From: Phytophthora sp. 'mugwort'
Taxonomy: Eukaryota; Oomycota; Peronosporomycetes; Peronosporales; Peronosporaceae
Length of the DNA stretch: 64,000 nt
Direction of reading: 5' to 3'
Assembly (NCBI GenBank): GCA_033558025.1
Contig: JAUCEF010000001.1
Coordinates: 2,232,001-2,296,000 of the forward strand
The notes under the pieces are model-generated. The model was not told the origin of the DNA. It ran no database searches and saw only the letters and a list, made by a program, of their open reading frames with translations. The position numbers and the translations under genes are program-made. Positions 20,613 through 32,402 of the stretch are shown piece by piece (the stretch's first letter is position 1; each line of letters opens with the position of its first letter).

Positions 20613-22868
20613 ATGTCGTCGAGCTTGGACGCTTTCTCTGCGGAGAGTGGGCCCAGCTTCGAAGAGCTGGCGGCTACTTCAGAGCTAGTTCACGACCCTG
20701 AGAGCTGGGCGGCCGACGACGAGGAAGATTCAGAGTCCCGATGTGGCTCAACTTGGGAGTCCCAGTCCGATATTCGAGCTGAGTGAGCTTGGAGCACATT
20801 CCTCTAGCTTTTAGCGCCAATGACAACGAAAAACATGATATCGACGTTAGATATTCTGTGTATCCTCACGAATCGGATATTCTCACTGTCGCTGAGGTCC
20901 GAGTTGTTGAAGAATGCAGTCGAGGTGCAGAGGATGACGACGCTGAGCAGTCCGCCGATCTCCAGACGCATCGAATGCCCTTCGACTAGTTGCCGCATCT
21001 CGCGCCAGAGGTACTGCGCCCCAACAAGACCTTCAAGGACAGCAAGCTTAAGCAGAGACAAGCTCCACTTGAATCAGCTCCAATCCCCCTGGATTCGTTG
21101 TCCATCCGCTGCTCGAGTTTGCACAAACTTAATTTAACCTCACTGCACCGCGTGCTTCCCCTTTCCACAAACTTGTCGAATTCGACCAGAATAATCGCCT
21201 CGAATGGGAGAAGAAGCTCATCTCGACCCCGTTGACGCGTCTCCCAAAAGACCAGACGGCTCTAGCACTGCAAGCATTCCGCAACGTCTCCGGCTTTATG
21301 GGGAACCGAGCAAGTGGCAAGAACCAAACTGATCATTGCTATAAGTTGCTGCGTAACGTTGTTCCCCGGTCGCCGCGATTGAAAGATGAAATTTACTGTC
21401 AACTTTGCAAGCAGCTCACTCGCAACCCCAGCGCGTAGGTTTTTGGTTGCCCGTGTGTTGATCGCAATCGTACTAACCAAATAGCTGCTTCTTCATGTTA
21501 GGAATGCTATCATGAACGGGTGGTTGCTCTTGAATGCGTGTCTGGTAACTTTCCCGCCGTCTCCACCTCTGGTTGAATCTTTCGAGAGGTTCATTAGCGT
21601 ACACATTGGGGCAGGTGGCGACTCCGAGGCTAGCTCCGAAGTGTCGGCGACGCACTGGAAGCACTTGCATCTCTACGATGTTGTGTCACCAATGGCGAGC
21701 GCAAGGAAATCCCAAGTACAATCGAGCTAAAAGCACTCCAACAACACGTTCAACGACATCACGGTCACGCTTGCAGACGGTTCGGCTTTAATAATAAGTC
21801 AGTGCATGGACAACGAGCCGTGATCTTGCTGGGCTTGTAGCGCGCAAGTTGGGTGTGTGTCACCAAAAGGCCTTTGCACTTTTCGAGACCAACGGTGATG
21901 AGGAAGAATACCTCGTGCCGGACAATGAGCGCATCATGGATCTGTACACTGAATGGGAGCGCACGCATATTGAGGTGAAGGAGCTCAAGCAGAAGAAAAA
22001 GAATAATTCGACTAGTCCAGAACAAACCACATCCAGGGCGAAGGCGTCAGTTGCAAAAGGATATCACCTCACCTATAAGGCATACCTTTGGATCCACGTG
22101 GACGACGAAACCGCAGCCGATATCGGGCTTTACTATCTACAAGCTGTGCACAATGTCCTCAGTGGAAGATACGTCTGTGACCTGGATGTCGCTATCGAGC
22201 TAGCAGGCTATCAATTGTACTGCAAATTTGGGAATGGCCAAGCCCCACTGCTCAGTAAAATCGCGTACGTTGTGCACTTTTGGTCGATTTGGCAGAACAA
22301 TTAATGCGCTCATGCTTTTTAAACTTTGTTTCTGTACAGAAACAACGTTCACGAGTATATTCCAGGCGCACTGCTTGATTGTGGTATGGTTGCCGAGCAG
22401 GTGCTCACTAGCTATAATGCATTTGTGAATAGCTGGTGCGTGCAGTCAACGCAGCAGGCTCGACTGGCGTACCTCCGTCTCTGCAAACGCCTGCCGTTGT
22501 ATGGCTTGACACTTTCCACGTGCGGAATTCATGTCAGCTGGCACATCTGCCTGTTCGTGTCGTTATTGCTATCAACGACTTGGGTATCGGCATCCTCGGC
22601 GCCAACAGCGACGAAGTCTTAGCTCTGTTTCCTTATGCGGATATCGCGAGCTGGGGTTACAGTGGCAACTCGTTTGTCTTCAATATTGAGCGAGGTACCG
22701 AAGAGACCGAGTATTCTTTCAAGACAGTTCAGGTAAAGTGAGCGCTATGGTTTTTCGTATATTGTCGTCTCACTTACATGATCTGTTAACCAGGGCAAGA
22801 GCATCAATGACATTGTGGTGGCTTACGTCGACAACATCATCTCATTAACCATGTTGGCAAGCGAATGA
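20613..22868 (+). pseudogene. MyTH4-FERM domain protein, broken by several frameshifts
   Basis: A MyTH4 domain is plain at 21,190-21,600 (LPKDQTALALQAFRNVSGFM, HCYKLLRNVVPRSPRLKDEI, YCQLCKQLTRNPSA, then NGWLLLNACLVTFPPS after a 64-nt intron). A FERM domain follows (TNGERKEIPSTIELKAL, NTFNDITVTLADGSALII, DLAGLVARKLGVCHQKAFAL, EYIPGALLDCG, ARLAYLRLCKRLPLYG, LPVRVVIAINDLGIGILGAN, GKSINDIVVAYVDNI to TGA at 22866). These blocks lie in different frames with no splice sites between them: shifts occur near 21,690, 21,742, 21,810 and 22,505. The 5' part from an ATG at 20613 (MSSSLDAFSAESGPSFEEL) also meets stops. MyTH4-FERM pairs sit in the tails of unconventional myosins and some kinesins and link motors to microtubules or membranes, but no motor domain is present. 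Either a decayed gene copy or an assembly with indel errors. Confidence 0.75.
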
Positions 22869-23354
22869 AGAGACAGCACATATCCTCTTGCTGATTCTTG
22901 ACAAAAAATACTTGGAAGTACAACATATATTAGTTATTTCTTAGACGGTAATCAGTTGGTAGGAAAAATACAAAAGCTCGTATAATATATACATACCGGT
23001 AGTCAATTCTGGAAAAGTCCAAGCTGCATGAGGTTTTCTCGTGTTAATACGGTAAGCAACAAAACGACGATGTCCCAACAAAAGGTTGGGGCCAGCGAGC
23101 CAGCGATCTGAACAGCTGCAGGTTTCCAGGCACAGGATTACTACAATGTGTATACGAAGTATCCACAGTACTAATACTATACGTTCGAATTTAGTTGCAA
23201 ACTCAATGACTTTAATTATCTCTCAGCCTCGCAGGTAACAACTGAGAGCGTTGAAGGCAAGAAATCAATTCGCGAACTTCCGTGATGCAGTCGAACCAGC
23301 TATTCTTATGTGAGTACAAACGAAACTATCTAGGTTACATGTTTTCTTCCATTT
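22869..23354. other. Gene-free stretch after the MyTH4-FERM pseudogene
   Basis: AT-richer 0.5 kb. Short plus-strand fragments such as YYNVYTKYPQY (about 23,140) suggest leftover coding sequence, but no frame or splice model holds together and no family is recognised. Confidence 0.35.
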
Positions 23355-25962
23355 TCAGCTTATTGTGCATTGACACCAAAAGACGTACGACGTCCCAGAG
23401 CTAGCCCCGGAAGGCCCTTCAAATGGGTTCCGAACCAATGATTCCGCCTCAGTCGGAGGCCAGCATGACTTAAACTTCTTACTCATCTTTCTCGAGAGGA
23501 GAGTGACCTGGTGACTCCCCCCAAGGCCTTCCACCGTCGCTAAGCTGGGTTTCTTCAAAAATGGTGCAGCGTCGACTCCAAAGTTGTTGGTCTCACCGTT
23601 TTGCGTGATAACACAACTATGCTCTGGGCTTTCTTCGCTTTCCCGGTCAATGGTTTTCGGCAGCCTCTTTGATGAGTGATGCTGCTGTTGTTGCAGTGTC
23701 GAGTCTGATGACGCCCTGCTAAGAGCTGGTTGAATCGGTATCATGCTCCAAAAGCTCATAGAACGCGGTTTCAAGCGGAGAATCCCGCCCGTGCGACGCT
23801 TGATCGTTCCCCACGCCATCAACTGAGCTATTTCGCTATCTGCGAGAGCAAACCCGATCCATGCAGCATACTGAAGCCGGCTATCTGATGTTGCCAGCGA
23901 CAGTAATTTGGTTCGAAAGTGTCTTCGTAGCAACGGGCTTTTGACGGCGTCGGAGGCCGAATCACCATGCCCACGTCGCTGAGATTCATGTAGTAGATGC
24001 CCTTCGGCGTCTACTACCATCCGATTTGTCACTAGGCAACACAACAAGTCTGAACAAGGAACAGCAAAGAAATCAACCAGGTCAGACTTTTTAACTTAAA
24101 TAAAACAGCCACATAGGACCTCACCTGCAAGTTGTTCGATGCCTTGTTGATTCAGGTATTCTCGACCCTCGTGGTTAGGAACTTGGAATAGTAAATGTGC
24201 CTTTTCTTCTGGTTCTCCACGGCTCGCAACCGATAGAAACTAGATACAGAGAGGAGATGAATACGACAACGTCAAACCTTCTTCAGCACAGTTATAATTG
24301 CATAATTCGTACTCCACGGCACGGGAAAACATACCTGAATCAACCTGTAATAAGAAATATTCCCGTAGCCATCGGGCTTTAGGAGGCGGTAAATTCGTCC
24401 ATAGATATCCACAGGCCACTGTAAAAATACCAGCGAGATACGAACGTCAGTAACTTAACGAGTATAACAGGTAACGACAGCATCTCGTTCCAAAGTCTGA
24501 CATACCGTGATAAACTCCCGTGCAAGTACACCTTCTAGCTCTTCCTGCCTCAATCCACGCAGCTTGGAGCGACCACACATTTTTCTTTGAAAGCGAAGAA
24601 ATGTAAACTCGTCCTGAAGTCGCTCCATTTCCAAGAGACTGAAATGTGTTTGCTTAGAAAGTGCCGTGAATTCAGCCTTACGTAATTGAGGTAGTCGACG
24701 AAGAGCAGCTCGCATATCTTCAACAGACTCGTCCTTGAGACCGTAAAGTGTGCGTGCTTGCTGAAGCAGTGTGTGGGGGGCGATCTCGGTGGCGCCCTGA
24801 CACTGATCCAGAATGATCTTGTAGATGTAACTTGAATCCCATTGTTCGGTTTCCTGTGCAAGTGAGATCAAGTGTGAGTTTCTCTTACAGTCTTCACCTT
24901 GTTCGCACATTATTTCTTACCATGTGAAGCTGAATCTTTATCACGGCAAGGCTGAAGAAGTGCAATGCCACCAGTAGATGCAATATCGTGCCATCATCTT
25001 CCCGGAGCATCGTGTCCCAGACCTCATATAGCAACGGCAATGGCAGCTCTCCAACCCAAAGCGAGACAAACCATTTACATGACAGCAATGTCGTCACGAG
25101 AGGCAAATCAACCTAGAGACGATCACCTCCACGATTAGATATCAATCACCATCGATTTACGTTCAGCAAACTACATACTTTGGCCAAGACTGGGTGGAGC
25201 GGCACGAGTTTCCTCACAACCAGCTCGTGATACAGCTTACAGTCCTATCAGAAAAAGACGAGAACTCACTCAGAACCGTTAGCTCAAAAGCCAAAGCGAA
25301 ACTTTTACCAGTCGCACTAACGTACGTACCACTTGAAACCCGTGCAACTTAGGTGTCCTTGCAAAGAAGTCATCGGGAAAAACTCTACAGTTTCCAGCCA
25401 TCTCAAAGTCAGGGAAGAACCCTACACAATAATACACCAAATGTACCCCGCACCGCTCAATGACGCTGGCGTAGACCCAGAACGTCTCCTCCTCATCTTT
25501 TCTCTCATTGACAGCCCCCAAAAGGAAACACATCACATCTGCATGACCTTGGACGTATCCCACTCGAGGATTTCTCTGCAAGAAATCCACAGAATAAGTG
25601 AGCTCGAGCCGTCTCTCCATCTTTATTTCTCGCCATCTCTACCAATTATTTATAAAACCCCACCATACCACGCTATACGCCACTAGAATATTCTTCAGAT
25701 GGGGCAAGAACCGATGCACCACATGCTGCGGCAACTCCTCGTCCTCGCGGAACACTTCTCTCTCATCTTGAGCCAGCAGGAAGAGGCGGATGGACTCGCC
25801 CGTGCGCGGCAGATCCAGCTCGATCTGGCGCAGATCATCATCGAAATGGAGCGACGCGCAGTTCTCACTGCGGCGCAGATATTCCCGATAGTCGAGCGTG
25901 CTGCTGTCGCGGAGCTCCCGGGCGCCAGATGTAGCGAACCAGTCCGCACGCGACTGCTGCAT
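23355..25962 (-). CDS. TBC-domain Rab GTPase-activating protein
   Basis: Eight exons (25669-25962, 25330-25575, 25179-25244, 24921-25112, 24506-24853, 24335-24418, 24125-24239, 23355-24049) close in phase to 679 residues. The TBC domain occupies about residues 30-260. The arginine-finger motif A lies in the LRQIELDLPRTGES region, followed by AYSVRNPRVGYVQGHADVMC with the conserved YxQG glutamine (motif B). KWFVSLWVGELPLPLLYEVW then DTMLREDDG is the usual motif-C region. The canonical finger IxxDxxRT appears as IELDLPRT, so arginine and glutamine fingers are both intact and GAP activity is expected. Further helices (residues 260-400) and a variable Ser-rich tail follow. TBC proteins switch off Rab GTPases in vesicle traffic; the Rab partner cannot be told. 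Confidence 0.9.
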
Positions 25963-26114
25963 CTCGGCCTGAGTTCTTGACTATGGCGCCACTTCAACCC
26001 TAGAGTTTGTAAAGCGTTGACGTTCTATATAGGGTTTACACCAATTAGGGCTTGCAAAAACAATATCTTTGGCAGTTCCATTTTGTTGAGCGGCCCGAGG
26101 AAAAAGAGCGGAGC

Positions 26115-27461
26115 ATGTCGTCGGTTCAAGTGGCGCCTACGCGCATGTACGACGCCTATAGATGATACCGCGCTCACCACTAAAACTTTATAAGTAGATA
26201 AGAATCGCGCACTGAGCTGGTTGCCTCGTTGCAGGGCGCTGACGACCTTCAAGGGCAAACGTGTCGGCGCGAAGAAAGGTATTTGTTCTCTCTTCGTCGC
26301 TTATAAACACAAATACTGACACATAACTGCTCTCTGCAGGGTTCGAACTGCTGAAGAAGAAGGCCGACGCGCTGAAGATGCGTTTCCAGGCCATGTTACG
26401 CGAGATCCAGAAGGTCTCCGCTGCGACCAGCTTTAATGACAAGTATCACTGTAACTAACGTTAGGTGTATGTTGGTGTTGCTGCAAACAGACTAAGATGT
26501 CCATGTCGACGGAGGCATCCGAGGCCTTCTTTTCGCTCACGCAGGCGCAATACGCCGCCGGAGACTTCCGCAACAAGGTCATCGAGTCGGTGAGCACGGC
26601 CGAGATCCGTACGCAGAATCGCATCGACAACGTGGCCGGCGTTAAGCTGCCGGTTTTCACAGAGGTCGAAGTGAGTCGCGAAAAGAGTGAGAACATCGGT
26701 CTGGCCGGCGGAGGTGGCAAGATCCAGAACTGCCGCGAGAAGTTCCGCGTGCTGCTGCGCGCGCTGATTAAGCTCGCGTCGCTGCAGGTAGGTGGCTTTA
26801 AACAGAGCGAAGGCTCGTGCTGTGTGATAAATGAGGCTAACTATAATCTATTGCAGACCTCTTTTGTGACGCTGGATGAGGCCCTCAAGGTGACCAATCG
26901 CCGCGTGAATGCGCTGGACAACGTGAGTCTTTTGCGTTCACGCTTTTGCTATTACTATGGGGACTGAGTATGGATGCGTTTTGCTTGTGATGACTCTTTC
27001 AGGTCACCATTCCTCGTATTGAGAAGACGATCTCGTACATTACGAGAGAGCTCGACGAGCTAGAGCGTGAGGACTTTGTGCGGTACGTAACAATGTTTGG
27101 CTGAGTCTATCGCCTGTATTAAATTATGTAGCCATCTGGCTGAATCACTTATCTTACGATGACGTTCTGTATATGGTGTGGCAATGATAGCATCAAGAAG
27201 GTGCAAGCGAATAAGCAAGACCACGAGAAGGCTACCTTGGCAAGGGAAAAGGGTACGCTGGAGCATACAGCCCCTTACTCATGCCTCGCTTTGAGAGCTC
27301 ATGTTTTTTGCTGTTATTTGTTGTTCATTGCAGAAGTTGCGGAGGCCAAAAAGGCTTCGGGTGCCGCGTTGGACGACGACCCGTTCGCGGACGTCGTGGC
27401 GTCGGATCGCGACATCCTCGCCCAGTACGAGCCGTCTGCCGACGCAGATGTGGTCTTTTAG
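26115..27461 (+). CDS. VMA8: V-type proton ATPase subunit D
   Basis: Eight exons (26115-26146, 26235-26278, 26340-26413, 26491-26787, 26857-26922, 27003-27082, 27191-27252, 27334-27461) give 260 residues, normal for subunit D (245-260). It forms the central rotor shaft of the V1 sector with subunit F and couples ATP hydrolysis to proton pumping into vacuoles and endosomes. Family blocks: MSSVQVAPTRMALTTFKGKR, GFELLKKKADALKMRFQAML then REIQK, the long coiled coil with NRIDNVAGVKLPVF, LASLQTSFVTLDEALKVTNR and IPRIEKTISYITRELDELER-EDF. The C-terminus ends in a short acidic tail. Tiny 5' exons split the N-terminal helix, so single-exon reading misses the start. The zinc-finger gene lies downstream on the same strand, 162 bp away, with no sign of shared transcription. 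Confidence 0.96.
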
Positions 27462-27623
27462 GCGGGCTACTGGACATGAGTGAGTAGTAAGGATTGCTGC
27501 AACTAAACTTCAACCAATACACGCTGTGAGCCTGGATCTGCCGTTGACTGCATTTCACTATGCCTATTCCCTAACCCTCACTCATTCTTCAGTTCCTGGC
27601 CAGTCGTAGGTCGAGCAGCAACA

Positions 27624-28412
27624 ATGGAGCCCATTGCTAAGCGCCTTAAACAGTCGGCCGAAAGGGCTCTGCGCAAGAAGAGGAAGACAGAGGGTGACGA
27701 GGACATAGCCGACCGTATCAAGCAACTAGAAGCAGAGCTCCAAGGTGGGGGCGATGACTCGAGCGACTCTGACTCGGATTCCGACGATGACAAGACGAAG
27801 ACCGTTGTGAACCTGTCCGCCTACGCCTCGGAGCGCATCGAGGCACTGCCTGAGGACATGCTGCCAGCTACACGACCCTCGTTGAATCTGCCGTCATTCA
27901 AGAAGAAGCGCAAGAAGACGCAGCAGGAGGAGAACGAGCAGGCGGCCAAGAAGGCGCTTGAGCAGCTAGGCGACGCACTTACGTTCCCCAAGAAGGTCCC
28001 GTTCGCCTGCAAGCCGTGCAAATTCATCGGCAAGGATCTAGAGGACTTCCAGGCCCATCGAGCGTCCAAGGAACACATGGAGCGCGTACAGATTGGAGAC
28101 AAGACGCTGCACTGCCTTCTGTGCACCAAGTCGTTCACAAGCTCGGCCCAACTGGATGAACACCGTGCTGGCAAGTGGCACAAGCAGCGAGCACAGCAGA
28201 AGAAGGCGCGACACACGGTCAAGGTGTGCTATGACTTCATGCGCGGAGAGTGCAAATGGGGCGACCGCTGCAACTTTGAGCACACGGAGACCAAGGCCAT
28301 GCGCTCCGGACGGGCACTCGACAAGACCCGCAGACGTGTGTGCGACAGCTTCGCGCGTACTAAAAACTGCCGCTATGGTGACAAGTGCCTGTTCTCACAT
28401 GACACCAAATAA
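27624..28412 (+). CDS. Nuclear zinc-finger protein with two C2H2 (U1-like) and two CCCH fingers
   Basis: Intronless, 262 residues. Residues 1-110 are charged: basic KKRKTEGDED near the start, an Asp/Ser run DDSSDSDSDSDDD, then a basic KKKRKKTQQEE stretch that could be a nuclear signal. Two C2H2 fingers follow, FACKPCKFIGKDLEDFQAHR with a second His after five more residues, and LHCLLCTKSFTSSAQLDEHR likewise, of the U1/matrin-like RNA-binding kind. Two CCCH fingers close the protein: VCYDFMRGECKWGDRCNFEH and a C-x8-C-x5-C-x3-H finger ending CLFSHD. CCCH fingers usually bind single-stranded RNA, so a role in mRNA processing is likely. The combination of both kinds in this order is one I cannot name as a known orthologue. 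All metal ligands are intact. Confidence 0.9.
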   Translation: MEPIAKRLKQSAERALRKKRKTEGDEDIADRIKQLEAELQGGGDDSSDSDSDSDDDKTKTVVNLSAYASERIEALPEDMLPATRPSLNLPSFKKKRKKTQQEENEQAAKKALEQLGDALTFPKKVPFACKPCKFIGKDLEDFQAHRASKEHMERVQIGDKTLHCLLCTKSFTSSAQLDEHRAGKWHKQRAQQKKARHTVKVCYDFMRGECKWGDRCNFEHTETKAMRSGRALDKTRRRVCDSFARTKNCRYGDKCLFSHDTK

Positions 28413-28520
28413 CGTAGGAGAGCCACACCATCCAAATGATAGAAATCTGTTATGTATCCATTCCTCGTGGGGCTTGTTTCACCTTTATCTTCATCCTAAT
28501 TGCTCGTTAAACATGCCAGG

Positions 28521-29607
28521 TCATAGCCCAATTTGTTCGCCTACGAAGGTCTCCACACGCTCGAATGTGAACTCACCATTTAAACGGTGTGCGACATCCA
28601 CGATGGCCTCCTGCTGCTGCTGGCCACGGAAAACTAACACCAGGGGAAGATCTGCCATTTCGATGGACGCATCGGCTTCTTTGGCCACCATCGCTGCGAA
28701 CTTAAGAGCAGCATAACACGCCAGTGAGTCATCTGCACCACGTCTTCCGTGCATTAACTACGTACTTACCTTGACATGGACAAGTTTCCTTGCCAGTAGC
28801 TCGAGCTGCGTGTTGAGCAGCCCACAGACATAGCTGTCAGGGTGGTAGAGGTGCACAAGCATGTTGCTGCCAGTATCGTTGCCGTCTGATTGCGAGGTGA
28901 GCGCCACGAAATGTTCCGGCGTGATGTACTCGAGCTCGCCGTAGACCTTGCGGTTGCGTGCTGTGTCTTGCATCTGCCTTACTCGCAGCTCAGCGTACTG
29001 CGCCAAGAAGGCGTCGTCCACTAGATCGTTGTCGTCGCATTCACAATCTGAGTCTCCGTCGCACTCGCATTCCAAGTGTGCACTTGGATCTCGTGTCAAA
29101 GGCGTGGCCGGGACGGTGACACCTTTGGCGATGCGATTGAGGACTGCTTGACGCTCGCCTTCCTTCCTGAACCGCTGTAAACACAAGAAACCGGTTAGTT
29201 CGCCCTCTTTCGTCCGTCTTCGGAATACGGAGCTGCCCCACCTCCTGCTTCTGGTAGCGCTTGTGGGCCTTGTAGTCGTTGAGGACTCCCTTGGGCCCAG
29301 TGTTCGCCGAGGCGAAGTCGCGCGCCTTGCCACCGCGGAAGCCGCGCGTGGGTTTTCCCCACTTGTCACCGTCGACAGGCTTCTGTCTCCACGGCCCCGT
29401 CGGATCTGCCACCGAACGCACACGCTCGGTGATCTCGCCCTCATCGTCGCTGCAGCACAAGATTGCACGCCAGTTAAGTCAACGACACGAAACATCAACA
29501 CTACGAGTGGTCGCGCACCTGGCCTCCGAGTCCGAGTTAATGTGGCCTCCCAGCTCGTCCGGATCCCGGTCCCGAAGCACGCTATGTTGGAGAAAAAAGT
29601 TCTCCAT
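28521..29607 (-). CDS. Phosducin-like protein
   Basis: Exons 29519-29607, 29242-29449, 28770-29174 and 28521-28700 give 293 residues. The phosducin hallmark GPKGVLNDYKAHKRY (about residues 75-90) sits after an acidic N-terminus, and the C-terminal half is the thioredoxin-like fold (YGELEYITPEHF, MLVHLYHPDSYVCGLLN, ADLPLVLVFRGQQQ, FVGEQIGL end). Phosducin-like proteins work with the CCT chaperonin to fold G-beta subunits, tubulin or actin. The GPKGV motif points to the PhLP1/phosducin group rather than PhLP2/3. A cluster of Cys and Asp (CECDGDSDCECDD) between the two parts is unusual and could bind metal or simply be disordered. The redox CxxC of true thioredoxins is absent, as expected. It is convergent with the zinc-finger gene, 108 bp apart. 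Confidence 0.9.
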
Positions 29608-30076
29608 CGTCATTCAATTCTGTTCTGCTGGCGTCTCTTTGGCTTCTGAATTCGATTAGAAATATGGAAAAGAAGATCTAAGGGCAACAGTAGGCGTTCA
29701 ATACCGTTCATCGTCTGCAGTAGGCAAGTGCTGCAGTTGTGACGAGAGTCGTCAGCCGAGCCAGCTGGTCTTCACTTTTTCAAAACTGTGCTCAGGAGAT
29801 CACTTAAGCAAGAATTATAAGTCCATGAGAAAAGAGTCAACTGCTCAACTGCACTGGACTCTACAGAACGCTTTCGTCATTTCCTGCTTCGAGGGTCGAT
29901 CCTTCGATTGGGGCGATTAAATGGCGACTACTTAGTCCTGCTGTCGCCCCGGCCGATTGTATCCTGGTTGCTTGCATCTCCACACTGTACCTCTTCGTTA
30001 CTACCATCTCTTGCACGGTGTCAGGGGCTTGAACCTTGTGAACGATCCAAGTTTCTCACACACGTAAGAGACACGT
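29608..30076. other. Intergenic region between phosducin-like and ARL8 genes
   Basis: 469 bp with no ORF or repeat that I can support. It holds the phosducin-like promoter on the left and the ARL8 3' end on the right. Confidence 0.4.
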
Positions 30077-30849
30077 TTAGCCCTTGCCAGACTGCTTCAT
30101 CAGCCACTGGATGACCTGGTCAATGTTGACGAGGCGCAGCGCCGAGATGGGGATCACCAGCCACGGGTTGTCCACGATATAGTCCAGATTCAGCTCGCGA
30201 ATGAGCTCCGGCTCGGAGATGTGAGGCTCCAGATCGATCTTGTTGGCCAGCACCAGTAGGGGCGTTGTCGCCAGCTCACTGCACAGTAACAAATAAGCAA
30301 AGGAACAGCAGTCAACAGCCTCTATTTAGCAAATATTAGCAGAGTAAAAACAAGCGTACCGGTCCTCTAGCAGCCGGTGCAGCTCCTTCCGCGCCAAGGA
30401 GATTTGGTCGAACTATGGCAAGACAATGAATTAATGGGGTCAGGAGAGCAGCGCAGAGGCATCAAAAGTACAGCTCTAAGGAAAAGCGTACCGCATTGGC
30501 GTCTACCACATATATAATGACGTCACAGCCGCGAGTGTAGCGGCCCCACTCGCTTCGGTACTGTGCCTGCCCACCAATATCCCAGCATTTCATCTGTACG
30601 CCTCCCTTCTTCACGAGTTTCACATTCAGACCGATGGTCGGACACGTCTCCACGGGGTGACCCATGGCCATCACGTTCAGCAGCGTGGTCTTGCCACTAG
30701 CAAGAGAGGCGAGATAGAATCAGGGACAGATCGGTTGCGAAATCCTCTCGAATGTGTTACGTGACGTACCTGTTCTCGAGACCCACGAGCACGACCTCGA
30801 GCTTCTTCGTGTAGAAGGCCTGTAGCATCTTCTGTAGAATGCCTCCCAT
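30077..30849 (-). CDS. ARL8: ARL8 small GTPase
   Basis: Exons 30770-30849, 30696-30492, 30412-30360 and 30278-30077 (minus strand) give 179 residues. All G boxes are present: GLENSGKTT (P loop), PTIGLN (switch I Thr), WDIGGQ (switch II), NKID and the SAL of G5. The ARL8 identity comes from FYTKKLEVVLVGLENSGKTT, the QYRSEWGRYTRGCDVIIYVV stretch and NPWLVIPISALRLVNIDQVI. ARL8 recruits kinesin adaptors and tethering factors to lysosomes and late endosomes. Unlike most Arf proteins its N-terminus (MGGILQKMLQAF) is acetylated rather than myristoylated in animals; here a Gly at position 2 is present, so myristoylation is not excluded. This is the last intact host gene before the transposon-rich part of the window. 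Confidence 0.96.
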
Positions 30850-31184
30850 GGTTGTAAGGTGCCTGTGGTTGTTGCGGGGCTGCTTGCTGTCGTAGTGGAT
30901 GCGTGGAGTTTACCCGACCCGCTCGCGTCTTCTTTTGTTTTGGAGGGGAAAAAGCTGCCATCTGAACGAACATTATGTATTTTCCTACCCCTCACGCGCA
31001 ACTGATTTCTTTGGCGACACTCGAGCCACATTCGAGCAACCTAACCGAATCAGAAATCGAGTAAGAAGGAGAATTTCATTGCAAATTAATTGACAAACGA
31101 ATTATGATTATTAAATTTGTTTTTGTCAGTTAGGTTTTGCACTGGCGGTAAATATATTGCCACACAGATTGTTTGAGGCTTATA
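30850..31184. promoter_or_regulatory. ARL8 upstream region, border of the repeat-rich half
   Basis: 335 bp between the ARL8 start and the outer end of the Tc1/mariner element. The left part should hold the ARL8 promoter; the sequence becomes AT-rich from about 31,080. No gene seen. Confidence 0.4.
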
Positions 31185-31468
31185 CCGTGCGCGCCAAATC
31201 ATTAGGACCCCCCATTTTGGGGAACACATTTTTCAATATCTCGGCTTGTAGGGCGAGTTGAGAGTTGCTGTTTAGATATGTTGCTCTTAGTATGCAGGGC
31301 AAGCCGCTACTTGTGCTAACATCTACGATTGCAACGCCCTTGGCAGGCCTGGCATACAAACTGTCGGCTTCAGCATGAGCGACAAATTAAACTATCAGCC
31401 CCATTTTCTGACAAAATGAACACATTATTGCAACACCATACAAACTTCTTTATTAAAGTTAGTACTTA
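31185..31468 (+). repeat. Left terminal inverted repeat of the Tc1/mariner element
   Basis: Reverse complement of 35065-35347 with only a handful of differences, for example one extra C in the C-run near 31,208 and a C/T change near 31,323. Confidence 0.93.
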
Positions 31469-32402
31469 CTGATGAACTGATGAATGGCGGAAACTTGTTG
31501 TTGCTAGCTAGCTGCTGCTTCTTGCTGCTACCGGGAGCCTTCCATTTTCAAATGGGCCGAGGCAAGGCCCTCTCCGACCAAGAGTATTGGTGGGTCATTG
31601 GGCTCCACGGCGGCGGTCTCTGTCTTCACGAAATTTCACGGAGGACAGGGCGCTCTCGCACTTGAGTAAGGGGCGCTTTCAAGGCTGAGAGAAGATCGCT
31701 GGGAGACGACCCTGGCGAGCGACAACGCGCAGGGCGGCGGCCAGTATTGACCGACCGAGAGGTGCGGCAGCTCGTCCGGGCAGTGGCGACAGGCGATTAC
31801 TTCGCCGCCGAACTCAAGACTCACTTCGGCGTCAAGGCCTCTGTGTGCACCATCCAGCGACTGCTTAAGAACGTGGACCCTGCTCATGGCCGTACGCCAG
31901 TCACCGGATGATGTACCCTCATGGGCCGCCCCAGTCATTGCGCTGTTTGACTCCGTGATGAAACCTTGGGGACGCGACTTTGACATCCTGTACGCGCCGG
32001 TCTGGAACAGCCCTCATCATGTGGTGTCTCGACGGCTAAGACGATGGAGACCGCTTGGTTTGTATTGGCACCATGTTCTCTTCCTTTAGAACACCAAACT
32101 GCGCCCCAAGATCACTCGCAGCGTGACCAAGTTTGACAAGTTGACAATCCCGCTGCTGGACAATGTGGATATCACGACTGCAACCAAGACGCCCAAGACC
32201 CTGCGAGCCGCAAACCTGGGAATTGTCCAAGACCTCATTCGCTTAAAGGTTTATCGGATATCTGACTTGTTTGAGCTTAGTGGATACCCGCCTCAAGCCG
32301 CCAAGCTATCCCAAGTCATCCGTGAGCATGGCCAGCCTGGGCGTGCTAACAGCGTGAGCTTGCGGATCTTTCTTAACTAAGATTGACCCGAAGTTACGAC
32401 CG

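Noticed and set aside
26115..28412. V-ATPase D and the zinc-finger gene as one transcript
   Set aside because: Each has its own start and stop, with 162 bp between and no shared splice sites.
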